Source: Ruminococcus sp.
GTDB lineage: Bacteria > Bacillota > Clostridia > Oscillospirales > Ruminococcaceae
Length of the DNA: 64,000 nucleotides
Reading direction: 5' to 3'
Assembly: GCA_017961625.1 (NCBI GenBank)
Contig: JAGCWY010000059.1
Coordinates: 56,038 to 120,037 of the forward strand
Within the stretch, counting starts at the first letter, position 1. Each line of letters starts with the position of its first letter. Below, one piece after another: positions 1-8,771 of the stretch. The position numbers were made by a program, and so were the translations under genes. The notes under the pieces were generated by a model. The model did no database searches and was not told the origin of the DNA. It was given only the letters and a program-made list of their open reading frames with translations.

Positions 1-1469
1 CTTTCAACGAATGTGCCGCTGAGGAGAGATGCAAATACAGTCTCTGCGTCGGCAGCGATATCCCTGTCGGCAGTGAGGAGCATGAGGTCGGTATAAAGAG
101 CAGCCGTCTTTTCGTTATAATTACCCGTTCCTATCTGAGTAACGTAGTCATAGCCACCGCCCTGAGCCTTACGTGTAATAAGCAGCAGCTTTGAATGTGC
201 CTTGTACTCTTTGGGACCGTATATGACCTTTACTCCTGCCTCCTGTAACTGCTTCGACCACTCGATATTGTTCTCCTCGTCAAAACGGGCGCGGAGCTCT
301 ATCATAACGAGTACCTCCTTGCCCTGCTCGGCAGCAGTACACAGAGCGTCTATGACCTTGCTGTTACGTGCAAGACGGTAAAGGGTTATCTTTATGGAGA
401 CCACCTTCGGGTCGTTGGCAGACTCCTGCAAAAGTCTGATAAATGACAAATTTATAGACTCAAAAGGATAGCTCAGAAGTATATCCTTCGACTTCACCTG
501 CTGAAAAACAGGTCTTGTATCAGAAAGAGCCGCAGGCTTGCGCGGTGAGCGCGGCACATAGTGGAGCTGCGGATCATTATCGTATTCCTGAAGGGTATAG
601 AGATAAGAAAGGTCGAGGGGTATCCTCGAAGTAAATACTCGGACGTTTTTCAGCTTGAGTTTTCTGCATATATAGTCGAGGGCATCGCGGCTGAAAACGT
701 CGGATATCTCAAGGCGCACGGGAGCAAGACGCTGGCGCTTGTCAACAAGCTCCTCCATTCGTCTGCGGAACTCCGGACCTCTTCCGGAAACCATAATATC
801 AGCGCTCCTTGTAACTCTTATTAGGGCGCGGTCTATAACCTTGTAGTTCTTGAACATCTGGTGCGCAAAGCGGAGTATAACTTCCTCTTCAAGTATAAAG
901 CGCTTTCCGTCGGGGCTGAGGTGTATTATTCTTTCGGAGCTGCTTGTATTTGCTGGGATTATTCCTATAGATACGCCCTTTTTCGCGCTCAGCTGTACAG
1001 CTGCGTATATCTCCTTGTTTCTGAGGAAGGGAAAGGGCAGAGCATCATTGACGACTATTCCCGATATAAACGGTTTCAGCTCGCGCTTGAAGTACATTTC
1101 AAGGAAAGCCTGCTCCTCCTTTGTGGCTTTGTCAAAGCTTACGTGCTCAAAACCATGAGCCTCAAGCTCGTTCATAGTCTTTTTAAGAGCCTCCTCAACC
1201 GAGGGCTGGAGCCTGCGCACCGCCGTAAATACAGCGTCAAGCTGCTGGGAGGGCGTCATGCCGGAGAATTTGTCTTTTTTTCCGTCGTTTTCCTTTGCCT
1301 TATCGGTCAAGGATCCAACCCGGACCATGAAGAATTCGTCTAAATTGCTCTGATATATAGCGGAAAAGGAAAGCCTTTCAAGAAGCGGAGTATCAGGATC
1401 TGTCGCCTCTTCAAGCACCCTTTTGTTGAATTTAAGCCATGAAAGCTCCCGATTTTCGAGATATTCCAT
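1..1469 (-). CDS. ppk1: Polyphosphate kinase 1, 3' end outside window
   Basis: The encoded protein begins MEYLENRELSWLKFN, the usual PPK1 N-terminus, and runs off the left edge after about 489 residues (full-length family members are about 690). It reversibly makes inorganic polyphosphate from ATP. The PLD-like catalytic core is visible near the edge: the AHSK segment carries the phosphohistidine-type His, followed by IGTGNYNEKTAALYTDL, typical of the family. The start is the ATG at 1469, preceded by AGGAGA at suitable spacing. It follows the uridine-kinase-like gene in the same direction with a 72-base gap, so the two are probably cotranscribed. The C-terminal domain cannot be judged here. 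Confidence 0.93.
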   Translation of the reverse strand, partial: MEYLENRELSWLKFNKRVLEEATDPDTPLLERLSFSAIYQSNLDEFFMVRVGSLTDKAKENDGKKDKFSGMTPSQQLDAVFTAVRRLQPSVEEALKKTMNELEAHGFEHVSFDKATKEEQAFLEMYFKRELKPFISGIVVNDALPFPFLRNKEIYAAVQLSAKKGVSIGIIPANTSSSERIIHLSPDGKRFILEEEVILRFAHQMFKNYKVIDRALIRVTRSADIMVSGRGPEFRRRMEELVDKRQRLAPVRLEISDVFSRDALDYICRKLKLKNVRVFTSRIPLDLSYLYTLQEYDNDPQLHYVPRSPRKPAALSDTRPVFQQVKSKDILLSYPFESINLSFIRLLQESANDPKVVSIKITLYRLARNSKVIDALCTAAEQGKEVLVMIELRARFDEENNIEWSKQLQEAGVKVIYGPKEYKAHSKLLLITRKAQGGGYDYVTQIGTGNYNEKTAALYTDLMLLTADRDIAADAETVFASLLSGTFVE

Positions 1470-1541
1470 AATTTGTCTCCTATCTTTTTATCCGATGAAA
1501 AATGCATAATTACTTAGAGTTTTTTCTGCTTCTTCCGGTCA

Positions 1542-2462
1542 CTAATACTTGAACTGTCCGTTGCCTATAAATTCGCATATCAGCGAATCCGGCGTAACGT
1601 CTTCCTTTTCTACCGGTACAAGTTTTTCAAGCACCTTTATGCACTCGCATACCTCGGGAACGTCGGTAAGCTCCTTTAACTGAGGCATAAGGTCATTGCG
1701 GTACACTGACAGCTCGTATGACATGAATGTATCCACATCATAATCGGAGCGGTACTTATATGGCATTATGTACTTGTTCTCACCGGCTTCCACGCTGTGG
1801 AACATATTCATAGTCTCACGGAGAGAGCGTTTACGGAAGTTCTTATCACGTATCATACGGCGCATAAGACGTATCCTTGACGGGTGGAGCAGTATATCCT
1901 CATCGGATATCCTCGTGCGGACGCTGACGTATATCTTGCTTATCATGCTGTCCGGCACCGTTATTACCGCAGGATTCAACGCATGGATACCCTCGAATAT
2001 TACCAGCTCGTCCCTGTTCCTTTTGAACATCTTTCCTGAACCGCAGCGGGTCGAGGTCTTGAAGTTGTACTTCGGGAGCTCTATCTCACGACAGGCGCAT
2101 ATATCCTCTATCTGCCGGTTAAGGAGCTCACAGTCTACGCGCAGGGGTGATTCAAGGTCCATTTTTCCCTCAGCCGCAAGAGCCTTCTCAGCCTCTGTCA
2201 GCGGACAGAACCAGTTGTCCATTGAAAGGGTGTGTGTCTCATGTCCCATATCGTCAAGAAGCTTTTCTATCATCATCGCAGTAGTGGTCTTGCCGGAGCC
2301 GGATGGTCCCGACAGGAGTATTACTGGTTTCTCGATGCGGTTCTCGGCTATCTCGTCCGCTATTTTTTTCAGCTTGTAGAGGTAATCCTCGTTCACTGCC
2401 TTTATATACCTTGCAGGGTCACTGTCTATGCCCTGATTTATCCTTGTTATTTCAATATTCAT
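1542..2462 (-). CDS. Uridine kinase-like / phosphoribulokinase-family nucleoside kinase
   Basis: A 306-residue P-loop kinase. The Walker A motif GPSGSGKTT lies near residues 51-59, and a lid-like region with several arginines (RIRLMRRMIRD) lies in the second half. This matches the phosphoribulokinase/uridine kinase superfamily, whose members phosphorylate uridine/cytidine or related sugars. The protein is longer than classic Udk (about 210 residues), with an extra N-terminal segment of about 45 residues and a C-terminal extension, as in the Thermotoga-type uridine kinases. The start has GGGAG eight bases upstream. The substrate is inferred from family only. It lies directly upstream of ppk1 in the same direction. 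Confidence 0.8.
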   Translation of the reverse strand: MNIEITRINQGIDSDPARYIKAVNEDYLYKLKKIADEIAENRIEKPVILLSGPSGSGKTTTAMMIEKLLDDMGHETHTLSMDNWFCPLTEAEKALAAEGKMDLESPLRVDCELLNRQIEDICACREIELPKYNFKTSTRCGSGKMFKRNRDELVIFEGIHALNPAVITVPDSMISKIYVSVRTRISDEDILLHPSRIRLMRRMIRDKNFRKRSLRETMNMFHSVEAGENKYIMPYKYRSDYDVDTFMSYELSVYRNDLMPQLKELTDVPEVCECIKVLEKLVPVEKEDVTPDSLICEFIGNGQFKY

Positions 2463-2898
2463 TTATATCTCCCTTATCTTACAATCAATGAACAAAAGCG
2501 GCTTTCGTCCATTACACAAATAATACATCGTTCATATTATATCACATTTTTTGACGCATTTCAACCCATTTATTTGTTGTTTTTAACGTGAGATTCAACA
2601 AATTGTTGAATTCAACAGCTATGCACCCCTTTTTTTGTCCTTTTTGACATAATCTCATCTTAGTAACCTGATATCCGATAAGCAGAAATCAGTAAAGATT
2701 CACAAAGGGATGCAGCATAACTGCAACAGTAATTATGCACGCTTAAGTGCAGCGCTGATATAGTAGCCTCAAGCCACTGTATCCCTGATTTACAGCCGGG
2801 AGAACTATGTTTTATTATTGACTGTAATGCTGTGCCATGCTATAATTGTTACTAAGATAAATCAAATATTATGATATGTGAATAGGTGACAAATAACA
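2463..2898. other. Intergenic region, no gene seen
   Basis: About 436 bases between the divergent kinase and DUF5071-like genes. It holds an A/T-rich stretch with the inverted repeat TTCAACAAATTGTTGAA at about 2594-2610, followed by another TTCAACA. This resembles the TGTTGAA family found near dnaA. The rightward promoter at 2818-2846 is listed separately. I see no RNA gene. Confidence 0.5.
2818..2846 (+). promoter_or_regulatory. Sigma-A type promoter for the DUF5071-like gene
   Basis: TTGACT (2818-2823), a 17-base spacer, then TATAAT (2841-2846), about 50 bases before the start codon at 2899. Near-consensus for a vegetative promoter. Confidence 0.75.
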
Positions 2899-3291
2899 AT
2901 GATAAAAGATCTGATCCCTAAAGATAAGTTCGATACTTCTTCTTTTAAAGAATTGATGTCTTTAAATGATAATGAGATAGATGTTATCATTCCCGAATTG
3001 CTCGAATGGATACAGGACATGAACTGGCCAGTATCTGAATATATTATTCAAGTTCTTTCAAGGCATCAATGTATTGTCGAAAAATACCTATTGAACTTAC
3101 TAAAGCCGGAACAAAAAGATGATGAATGGAAAAGAAACATAATCCAATATCTGACCACAAAATGGGCTTCTTGTCCGAATGATACCAAGATAACTGCTGA
3201 AATCAGAAGAATTGCGAAAAATCCTACCGACGGCGAACGATTGGAAATGGCAGATACTGCCGTAAAAGAATACTTAAACTGTCATGTATGA
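2899..3291 (+). CDS. DUF5071-like small protein
   Basis: A 130-residue soluble, acidic protein. The LLEWIQDMNWPVSEYI segment (about residues 35-50) and the later DDEWKRNIIQYL segment are what I recognise as the DUF5071 family; the identification is from memory of the family pattern. DUF5071 proteins have no established biochemical role and often sit singly among orphan or immunity-like genes. It has its own near-consensus promoter and is followed 25 bases later by another small unknown gene with a good RBS, so the two form a short operon. Local A/T content is higher than in the neighbouring housekeeping genes, compatible with acquisition by transfer. Confidence 0.7.
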   Translation: MIKDLIPKDKFDTSSFKELMSLNDNEIDVIIPELLEWIQDMNWPVSEYIIQVLSRHQCIVEKYLLNLLKPEQKDDEWKRNIIQYLTTKWASCPNDTKITAEIRRIAKNPTDGERLEMADTAVKEYLNCHV

Positions 3292-3316
3292 ATTTTGATT
3301 TTACAGGAGGAAGAAA

Positions 3317-3655
3317 ATGCAGCTTAACAGTAATAATAAAAAGGTCATTTATAATGGTGAAGATATCATAAATGTTCTTAAGGAAATAGAATACATACTT
3401 ACTTCACTTCACGACATGGGAAGTTATTATGCTGAGAACATTAGTGACAAAAGAGATGAATATGAAAAGGAAACAACAGCATTTATTGATAATTCACTTG
3501 TATGCAATAGACTTGCAAGTATTAGGAAAAAACTATCAGAGAAATTTGATTTGTCGATAGGTGAAGATGATATGGACGATTTAGAAAGAGCTTGTCAAGA
3601 TATTAGTTACTGGCACAAGCCAGGAGACAGTTCAACTAAATTCTGGGTATTATAA
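3317..3655 (+). CDS. Small hypothetical protein downstream of DUF5071-like gene
   Basis: A 112-residue, strongly acidic soluble protein that I do not recognise. There are no membrane segments. The middle is predicted helical and charged (SDKRDEYEKE), and the C-terminus reads YWHKPGDSSTKFWVL, a pattern of small globular proteins. AGGAGG lies eight bases before the ATG, so expression is credible. It shares direction and probably promoter with the DUF5071-like gene. By size, acidity and context it could be an immunity-type protein, but no partner toxin is visible in the window; this is speculation. Confidence 0.6.
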   Translation: MQLNSNNKKVIYNGEDIINVLKEIEYILTSLHDMGSYYAENISDKRDEYEKETTAFIDNSLVCNRLASIRKKLSEKFDLSIGEDDMDDLERACQDISYWHKPGDSSTKFWVL

Positions 3656-3744
3656 TTTTAACTTAGTACCATGATAGATCAAAACCCTATGAAAAAATGA
3701 TACAGAGAGTCCCCACGCGGGAATTTCTTCGTTCATATGTATTC

Positions 3745-3772
3745 TTGACTTTTGGCGATAGTGCAGTATAAT
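3745..3772 (+). promoter_or_regulatory. Promoter of the 78-residue orphan gene
   Basis: TTGACT (3745-3750), a 16-base spacer, then TATAAT (3767-3772), about 50 bases before the ATG at 3822. Confidence 0.7.
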
Positions 3773-3821
3773 ATGAATAGTAACAGATAACTGTGATAAT
3801 TCGGAATTTTGGAGAATAACT

Positions 3822-4058
3822 ATGGAAGAATTATTAGCTTATGCTTATCTAATTGGCGAAGGATATAGCCTTGAATCTTTTTACGAAAGCAAATTAAATG
3901 AATTATTCATAGCAAATCCCAATAATTCAGATTTACTTAAACTGGAATTTTTAAGTGATAATATAATGGAAAGCATTATTTATATCAAAACCCACATAAA
4001 TTATACGAAAATGAATAAGCAAGCCCCGGTGCTAAGCTTAACATACCACAAGACTTAA
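3822..4058 (+). CDS. Small hypothetical protein, possibly frameshifted at its 3' end
   Basis: A 78-residue unknown protein starting MEELLAYAYLIGEGYSLESF, with GGAG eight bases before the ATG and its own promoter. The first 60 residues look like a normal small globular domain. The last 15 or so (APVLSLTYHKT) look out of character. In another frame, from the CCCC run near 4025, translation gives GAKLNIPQDLIGYFF and continues to a stop near 4104. One extra base in that run would join the two, so the present end may result from a frameshift. Family and function are unknown. Confidence 0.5.
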   Translation: MEELLAYAYLIGEGYSLESFYESKLNELFIANPNNSDLLKLEFLSDNIMESIIYIKTHINYTKMNKQAPVLSLTYHKT

Positions 4059-4127
4059 TCGGATATTTTTTCATATATGCGAGGCAATATCATGACCTCG
4101 CTTAAGAGCCTTTTTTGCTGCTCCCCC

Positions 4128-4156
4128 TTGACAAACGGCAAAATATGTGCTAAGAT
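4128..4156 (+). promoter_or_regulatory. Promoter of the thrS T-box transcript
   Basis: TTGACA (4128-4133), a 17-base spacer, then TAAGAT (4151-4156), just before the T-box leader. Confidence 0.75.
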
Positions 4157-4164
4157 GATTGTAC

Positions 4165-4407
4165 AATATTATAAATCGTCGATGAGGAAGGCTTTTTCGA
4201 CAACAACGCTCACAGAGAGCTGCCGTTCGGTGCGAGGTAGCAGCGTTCAGAAACAAGCACACCGCCTCTGAGTGCGCCCAATAAGCGCCGGCTGCTCCCG
4301 TTACAGAGCACTTGAGATACGGAGCTTCTCTCCGTGTGAATCAGGGTGGAACCACGGTAATTATCGTCCCTTGTGCCTAATCATAGGCGTAAGGGCCTTT
4401 TTGTTTT
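4165..4407 (+). promoter_or_regulatory. T-box leader with threonine (ACC) specifier
   Basis: A tRNA-sensing leader. The T-box sequence AGGGTGGAACCACGG is at 4343-4357, close to the canonical AGGGTGGNACCGCG. Stem I starts with GAGG (4184-4187), which pairs with CCTC (4265-4268). Immediately inside the 3' strand is ACC (4261-4263) followed by a purine, the expected arrangement of specifier codon plus purine, and ACC encodes threonine. Uncharged tRNA-Thr would favour the antiterminator and allow read-through. The next aminoacyl-tRNA synthetase gene is thrS, but two small genes come first. Confidence 0.88.
4368..4407 (+). terminator. T-box-controlled intrinsic terminator
   Basis: A 12-bp stem, CCCTTGTGCCTA (4368-4379) with TAGGCGTAAGGG (4384-4395), including two G-U pairs, then a T-rich run. 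The 5' arm overlaps the part of the T-box that would pair in the alternative antiterminator. Confidence 0.85.
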
Positions 4408-4420
4408 ATGGAGGTTAATT

Positions 4421-4732
4421 ATGGCTTATAATCTGCATATTTTCAGAGGAACAGACTGGACAGACGGTGCTGATGATCCGATAACAGCAGATGAGCTTCT
4501 CAGCATTGATGGCGTTGAGAAATTCAGCCAACCGCCAATAACAAATCCAAGAACAGGTCTTTCAATGAGTATGGGAATGAATAATATGTATTCATTTGGT
4601 AAGGCTGTATTCATGCTTGAAGACGGTATGATAACCGTTGCATGCCGAAACGAAGATGTTCCTGATGTAATGCGTCCGTTAGCAGAAGCTCTCGGAGCTG
4701 TTATTCAGGGAGACGAGGAAGAATATTATTGA
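4421..4732 (+). CDS. Small hypothetical protein inside the T-box-thrS operon
   Basis: A 103-residue soluble protein starting MAYNLHIFRGTDW. The ATG at 4421 is chosen over an in-frame ATG upstream because GGAGGT precedes it and the earlier start would lie inside the terminator. Sequence features are an N-terminal strand-rich part, a glycine/methionine-rich loop (TGLSMSMGMNNMYSFG), and a C-terminal segment AEALGAVIQGDEEEYY. Similar small proteins of unknown function exist in gut bacteria, as far as I recall. It is the first gene after the threonine T-box terminator and so should be induced on threonine starvation. No motif suggests a role in translation. Confidence 0.7.
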   Translation: MAYNLHIFRGTDWTDGADDPITADELLSIDGVEKFSQPPITNPRTGLSMSMGMNNMYSFGKAVFMLEDGMITVACRNEDVPDVMRPLAEALGAVIQGDEEEYY

Positions 4733-4769
4733 TAAATTATAATAACGTTGTTGCAAAGAAGGTGAGAAT

Positions 4770-5150
4770 ATGAGCAATATCAGGTACAACGAGCAGGAGG
4801 AAGCCTTCGAACTGCCATATAAGCTGTGGGATAAGAACATGACAGTCCGCTTCTATACCGAGGACGAGGAGACTATCATGAAAAAGCTCTCGGATATCGC
4901 CAAAAAGCTTGCAAAGCTGGACAGCAACAAGACTGTGATATCAGGTATGCTTATCGACGAGGGCTACTATGAGGGCTCCAACGCTGAGGAGCTCGCCAAG
5001 ATACTCAAGCTCGAAAACGTATATGTGGATATCGACGACGAGGATACCGTTGTATGTTTCGATACCGGCACCGACGATGGTTTTATGCAGGGCCTAGCCC
5101 ATGTGGAGCTGTTTGCAGATATCTTCGAGATAACCGGATGGGTCGAATGA
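4770..5150 (+). CDS. Hypothetical acidic protein upstream of thrS
   Basis: A 126-residue, very acidic soluble protein with a helical middle (TIMKKLSDIAKKLAKL) and a C-terminal part rich in aspartate (VYVDIDDEDTVVCFDTG) ending EITGWVE. I do not recognise the family with confidence; the general style is that of DUF2262/DUF2004-like orphan proteins. AAGGTGAG precedes the ATG. It sits 37 bases after the preceding small gene and 111 bases before thrS, with no terminator visible between, so it probably belongs to the T-box-controlled transcript. No catalytic motif is apparent. Confidence 0.65.
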   Translation: MSNIRYNEQEEAFELPYKLWDKNMTVRFYTEDEETIMKKLSDIAKKLAKLDSNKTVISGMLIDEGYYEGSNAEELAKILKLENVYVDIDDEDTVVCFDTGTDDGFMQGLAHVELFADIFEITGWVE

Positions 5151-5261
5151 TATGCCCATACGTAAGAATATCCGCATCGATGACTGCGATTATTACCAGA
5201 ACGGAAAATTGTTCAGTAAATAATAAATTCACATAAACATTATAAAAAAGGAGAGATCAAT

Positions 5262-7208
5262 ATGATCAGATTAACATTACCCGACGGCAGCATTCGTGAG
5301 ATTGAGGCTGCACAGTCAGCCGCAGACATAGTAAAGGGCATAGGCATGGGACTTTTCAAGGCTGCCTGCTGCGTAAAGATAAACGGAGAGGTAAAGGATC
5401 TCCGCACCATTATCAACAGTGACTGCCAGTTCGAGGTCTGCACCTTTGACTCCTTAGACGGCAAAAAGACCTTCTGGCACACAGCCTCACATATCCTTGC
5501 ACAGGCTGTAAAGAGACTCTATCCTGCTGCAAAGCTTGCAATCGGTCCTGCTATCGACAACGGCTTCTACTACGATTTCGACCTTGAAAAGCCCTTCACT
5601 CCCGAAGAACTCGAAAAGATCGAGGCTGAAATGAAAAACATCGTCAAGGATGGCATAGAGCTTGAAAAATTCGAGCTTTCACCTGCCGAGGCTATCGCTA
5701 AACTGAAGGAAATGGACGAGCCTTACAAGGTCGAGCTCTGCGAGGAGCACGTTGACAAGGGCGAGCCTATTTCATTTTACAAGCAGGGCGAATTCATCGA
5801 CCTGTGCGCAGGTCCTCACCTTATGACAACAGCTCCCGTAAAGGCTTTCAAGCTCATCTCATGTACAGGCGCTTACTGGCGCGGCAGTGAGAAGAACAAG
5901 ATGCTCAGCCGTGTATATGCTACGGCTTATCCAAAGGCTGCAGACCTTGAGGCAGATATAAAGCAGCGCGAAGAAGCAAAGCTCCGCGACCACAACAAAC
6001 TTGGACGTGAGCTGGAATACTTCACAACAGTTGACGTTATCGGTCAGGGACTTCCTGTACTTCTTCCAAAGGGCGCAAGGGTCGTTCAGCTCCTCCAGCG
6101 CTGGGTAGAGGACGTTGAACAGAAGCACGGATATCTACTTACAAAGACACCTTTATTCGCTAAGAGAGAATTCTTTAAGATATCAGGTCACTGGGATCAC
6201 TACCTTGATGGTATGTTCATCATGGGTGACCCCTACGACGAGGAAAAGGAGTGTTTTGCTCTCCGTCCTATGACCTGTCCTTTCCAGTATCAGGTATTCC
6301 TCAACAGACAACGCTCGTACCGCGATCTTCCTATGCGTCTGGGCGAGACCTCGACACTGTTCCGCAAAGAGGATTCAGGCGAAATGCACGGTCTTATCCG
6401 TGTACGTCAGTTCACTATCTCAGAGGGACATCTTGTACTCCGTCCCGAACAGCTTGAAGAGGAATTCAAGGGCTGTCTGGAGCTTGCAAAGTATATGCTC
6501 GGCACAGTAGGGCTCCTCGAAGACTGTACCTTCCGTTTCTCACAGTGGGATCCTGCAAACCCGAAGAACAAGTACGAGGGCACAAAGGAGCAGTGGGACC
6601 ACGCTCAGGAAGTAATGGGCAAGATACTCGACCACCTCGGACTCAAATACACAATAGGTATCGACGAGGCTGCATTCTACGGTCCTAAGCTTGATATCCA
6701 GTACAAAAACGTTTACGGCAAGGAAGATACTCTCGTTACTATCCAGATAGATATGCTCCTTGCACAGCGCTTCGGCATGGAATACGTTGACGTTGATGGC
6801 ACAAAGAAAACTCCCTATATCATACACAGAACATCCCTCGGCTGCTATGAGCGTACTCTCGCTTACATGATAGAGAAATATGCAGGCGCTATGCCGCTGT
6901 GGCTGGCTCCCGAGCAGGTCCGTATCGTTCCAGTTGCTGACCGTCACCTTGACTTCTGCAACGAGCTCATGTCAAAGCTTGAAGCCGCAGGCATACGTGC
7001 AACTATCGATGACAGAGCCGAGAAGGTTGGCAAGAAGGTTCGTGACGCAAGACTTGAAAAGCTGCCTGTATGGGTAACTATCGGTGACAAGGAGGTCGAA
7101 AACGGAACTGTTTCCGTATCCTCAAGACGCGAGGGTGACCTCGGCTCCATGAGCCCGAATGACTTTGTCGGCAAGCTCCTCGACGATATTGCAAATAAGG
7201 TAAAGTAA
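5262..7208 (+). CDS. thrS: Threonine-tRNA ligase
   Basis: A 648-residue threonyl-tRNA synthetase with the full domain order: N-terminal TGS domain (about 1-62), editing domain (HTASH at 73-77, later CAGPHL), class II catalytic core and C-terminal anticodon-binding domain. Likely zinc ligands are C339 (in MTCPFQ), H390 (in SEGHLVLR) and H522 (in IIHRTS). Motif 2 is seen as RLGETSTLFRKEDSGEMHG. The core belongs to a variant common in Clostridia, differing from E. coli around the first zinc ligand (CPFQ rather than CPGH). The start is the ATG after AAGGAGAG. It lies downstream of the threonine T-box with two small genes between, and is closed by a strong terminator. Confidence 0.96.
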   Translation: MIRLTLPDGSIREIEAAQSAADIVKGIGMGLFKAACCVKINGEVKDLRTIINSDCQFEVCTFDSLDGKKTFWHTASHILAQAVKRLYPAAKLAIGPAIDNGFYYDFDLEKPFTPEELEKIEAEMKNIVKDGIELEKFELSPAEAIAKLKEMDEPYKVELCEEHVDKGEPISFYKQGEFIDLCAGPHLMTTAPVKAFKLISCTGAYWRGSEKNKMLSRVYATAYPKAADLEADIKQREEAKLRDHNKLGRELEYFTTVDVIGQGLPVLLPKGARVVQLLQRWVEDVEQKHGYLLTKTPLFAKREFFKISGHWDHYLDGMFIMGDPYDEEKECFALRPMTCPFQYQVFLNRQRSYRDLPMRLGETSTLFRKEDSGEMHGLIRVRQFTISEGHLVLRPEQLEEEFKGCLELAKYMLGTVGLLEDCTFRFSQWDPANPKNKYEGTKEQWDHAQEVMGKILDHLGLKYTIGIDEAAFYGPKLDIQYKNVYGKEDTLVTIQIDMLLAQRFGMEYVDVDGTKKTPYIIHRTSLGCYERTLAYMIEKYAGAMPLWLAPEQVRIVPVADRHLDFCNELMSKLEAAGIRATIDDRAEKVGKKVRDARLEKLPVWVTIGDKEVENGTVSVSSRREGDLGSMSPNDFVGKLLDDIANKVK

Positions 7209-7270
7209 ATCAGGCTCTGCCCGATCTTACAGCGGAGAAATATTCTCCGGAAGATAACGCAAACAAACTG

Positions 7271-7327
7271 AAAGCCATAAGAAGTGTTTTGCTGATAATA
7301 TCAGCTCACTTTTCTTATGGCTTTTTT
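7271..7327 (+). terminator. thrS terminator
   Basis: A long hairpin: AAAGCCATAAGAAGTG pairs with CACTTTTCTTATGGCTTTT after a small internal hairpin, followed by a T run. It lies about 60 bases after the thrS stop and just before the convergent lipoprotein gene. Confidence 0.85.
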
Positions 7328-7336
7328 GCTATGTCC

Positions 7337-8737
7337 TTACTCGTTTATCAGATAAATCGCCTCACTGCCAACTGTTGTGTCAAAAACAGCAGCTCCGCTG
7401 TTGTTTGGGACCATACAGTATTCTCCGCCGTCGAGCACGTCAAACACGAGACCAAGGTCTGGTATGATACATTTTACAGTATCGCCGATGATCCCGTAAT
7501 CAGATAATATCTTTTCTGAATTGCCAATGAAAAATATCTTTCCTCCGCTTACCCAGACCGTATTGAACGGGTTGGAACCCGGCAGCGTATTTACATAACA
7601 CTCCTGTTTTTCAATATCAAATGTTTCAATAACATCCGAATCGCTGAAATATACACGTTTATCATCTGAGTCTATGAGGAAAAAGGCAATATTTCCCGAC
7701 ATCATCTTAAAAGTATACTTATCATTAGAGATACTGTACGTAGCTTCTTCAGATTCGCTGACGCCAAGCTCCTCTTCACTGATCTCCTTGAAGCTGTCCT
7801 CATCACTGTCATAACAATAAATAGTAAAAACCGGCTCTTTTGAAAGAAAATCACCGATTTCTATATACAGCAGCATATCCTCTTTCAATCCCTGATTTAC
7901 ACCGTATCTTTCAAGTTCAAAAATATCGGCAGTGCCGGTTTTTTCAAATACCGTTCTTTCCTCCAGTGTATTCAGATCAACAGCATTTATAGATACGTTA
8001 TCGCCGTTTTTCTCAACGAAAAACATCTCATCTCCATTGAAAACATTTCCGCGGCAGATATTATCAATGCTTTCCGACGACCAGTCGTATACCTTCCGGC
8101 TTTCGCCGCTTTTTTCGTCATAGCTGAACAACGCCCAGTCATAGCAGCCGCTGTCCGGGGTGTTCGTACTGGATACTATTCCGTAACAAACGAGCAGATA
8201 AATATTGTTGTCCACAATAAAGCAGCCCTTTAAGATACCTTCCTCCGGCTTGTCCACATATTCATGCCAGTCGATATAGTCAGGATAACCTATATCGTTT
8301 CCGCTTATCATACGTTTGGCGTTTGAGCCGGTATAAAAGTCCTGTGCGTTTTCGGCTCTGTTGCATACAGGCAGTTTTTCGCCGAAATCCGCCCTGTTGA
8401 TATTATATTTCGTTATGCTGCATGAATCCTTTTTTCCGGTATTTACAGTTTCAACATTTATCTTTTTGAAGTCTTCTGACGAAACAGTCTTTTTATCAGC
8501 CGGATTCTCTCCGCCAGTGCTCTTCTCCGGCTCTTCTCCGGCTTTTTCAGGCTTCTCTTTAACAACACCTGTCATGTTTTCATCAGCCTCTCCGATTTCG
8601 TAACCGGCTTCAGTAACAGTCTCGCTGATAACCTCATCCTCCGGGAGCTCTGGCTTGCCGTCTTTCTTCTTGTCATTGCAGGAACACAAACCTGCCGCAA
8701 GTACACATATGGTAAATAAACTTATGATACGTCTCAT
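7337..8737 (-). CDS. Lipoprotein, paralogue of the upstream neighbour
   Basis: A 466-residue secreted lipoprotein. It has a basic N-terminus (MRRIISLF), a hydrophobic signal, lipobox LCSC with C20 as the likely lipidated cysteine, then a glutamate/threonine-rich linker to about residue 80. The remaining 370 residues contain repeated strand-rich blocks (such as GCYDWALFSYDEKSGESRKV and ERTVFEKTG) like beta-propeller proteins of the DUF5050 kind; no enzymatic motif is seen. About 34 bases separate it from the upstream paralogue, so the pair is an operon. Signal peptide, RBS and several internal blocks (KLPVCNRAENAQDFY) are shared, showing tandem duplication. Function is unknown. Confidence 0.75.
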   Translation of the reverse strand: MRRIISLFTICVLAAGLCSCNDKKKDGKPELPEDEVISETVTEAGYEIGEADENMTGVVKEKPEKAGEEPEKSTGGENPADKKTVSSEDFKKINVETVNTGKKDSCSITKYNINRADFGEKLPVCNRAENAQDFYTGSNAKRMISGNDIGYPDYIDWHEYVDKPEEGILKGCFIVDNNIYLLVCYGIVSSTNTPDSGCYDWALFSYDEKSGESRKVYDWSSESIDNICRGNVFNGDEMFFVEKNGDNVSINAVDLNTLEERTVFEKTGTADIFELERYGVNQGLKEDMLLYIEIGDFLSKEPVFTIYCYDSDEDSFKEISEEELGVSESEEATYSISNDKYTFKMMSGNIAFFLIDSDDKRVYFSDSDVIETFDIEKQECYVNTLPGSNPFNTVWVSGGKIFFIGNSEKILSDYGIIGDTVKCIIPDLGLVFDVLDGGEYCMVPNNSGAAVFDTTVGSEAIYLINE

Positions 8738-8771
8738 TTTATTCTCCTTTCAGCCCGAATACAGGCTTTTT

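Noticed and set aside
4071..4271. Short readings on both strands in the T-box leader
   Set aside because: They lie inside the structured leader and have no supporting RBS; the RNA structure explains the sequence.
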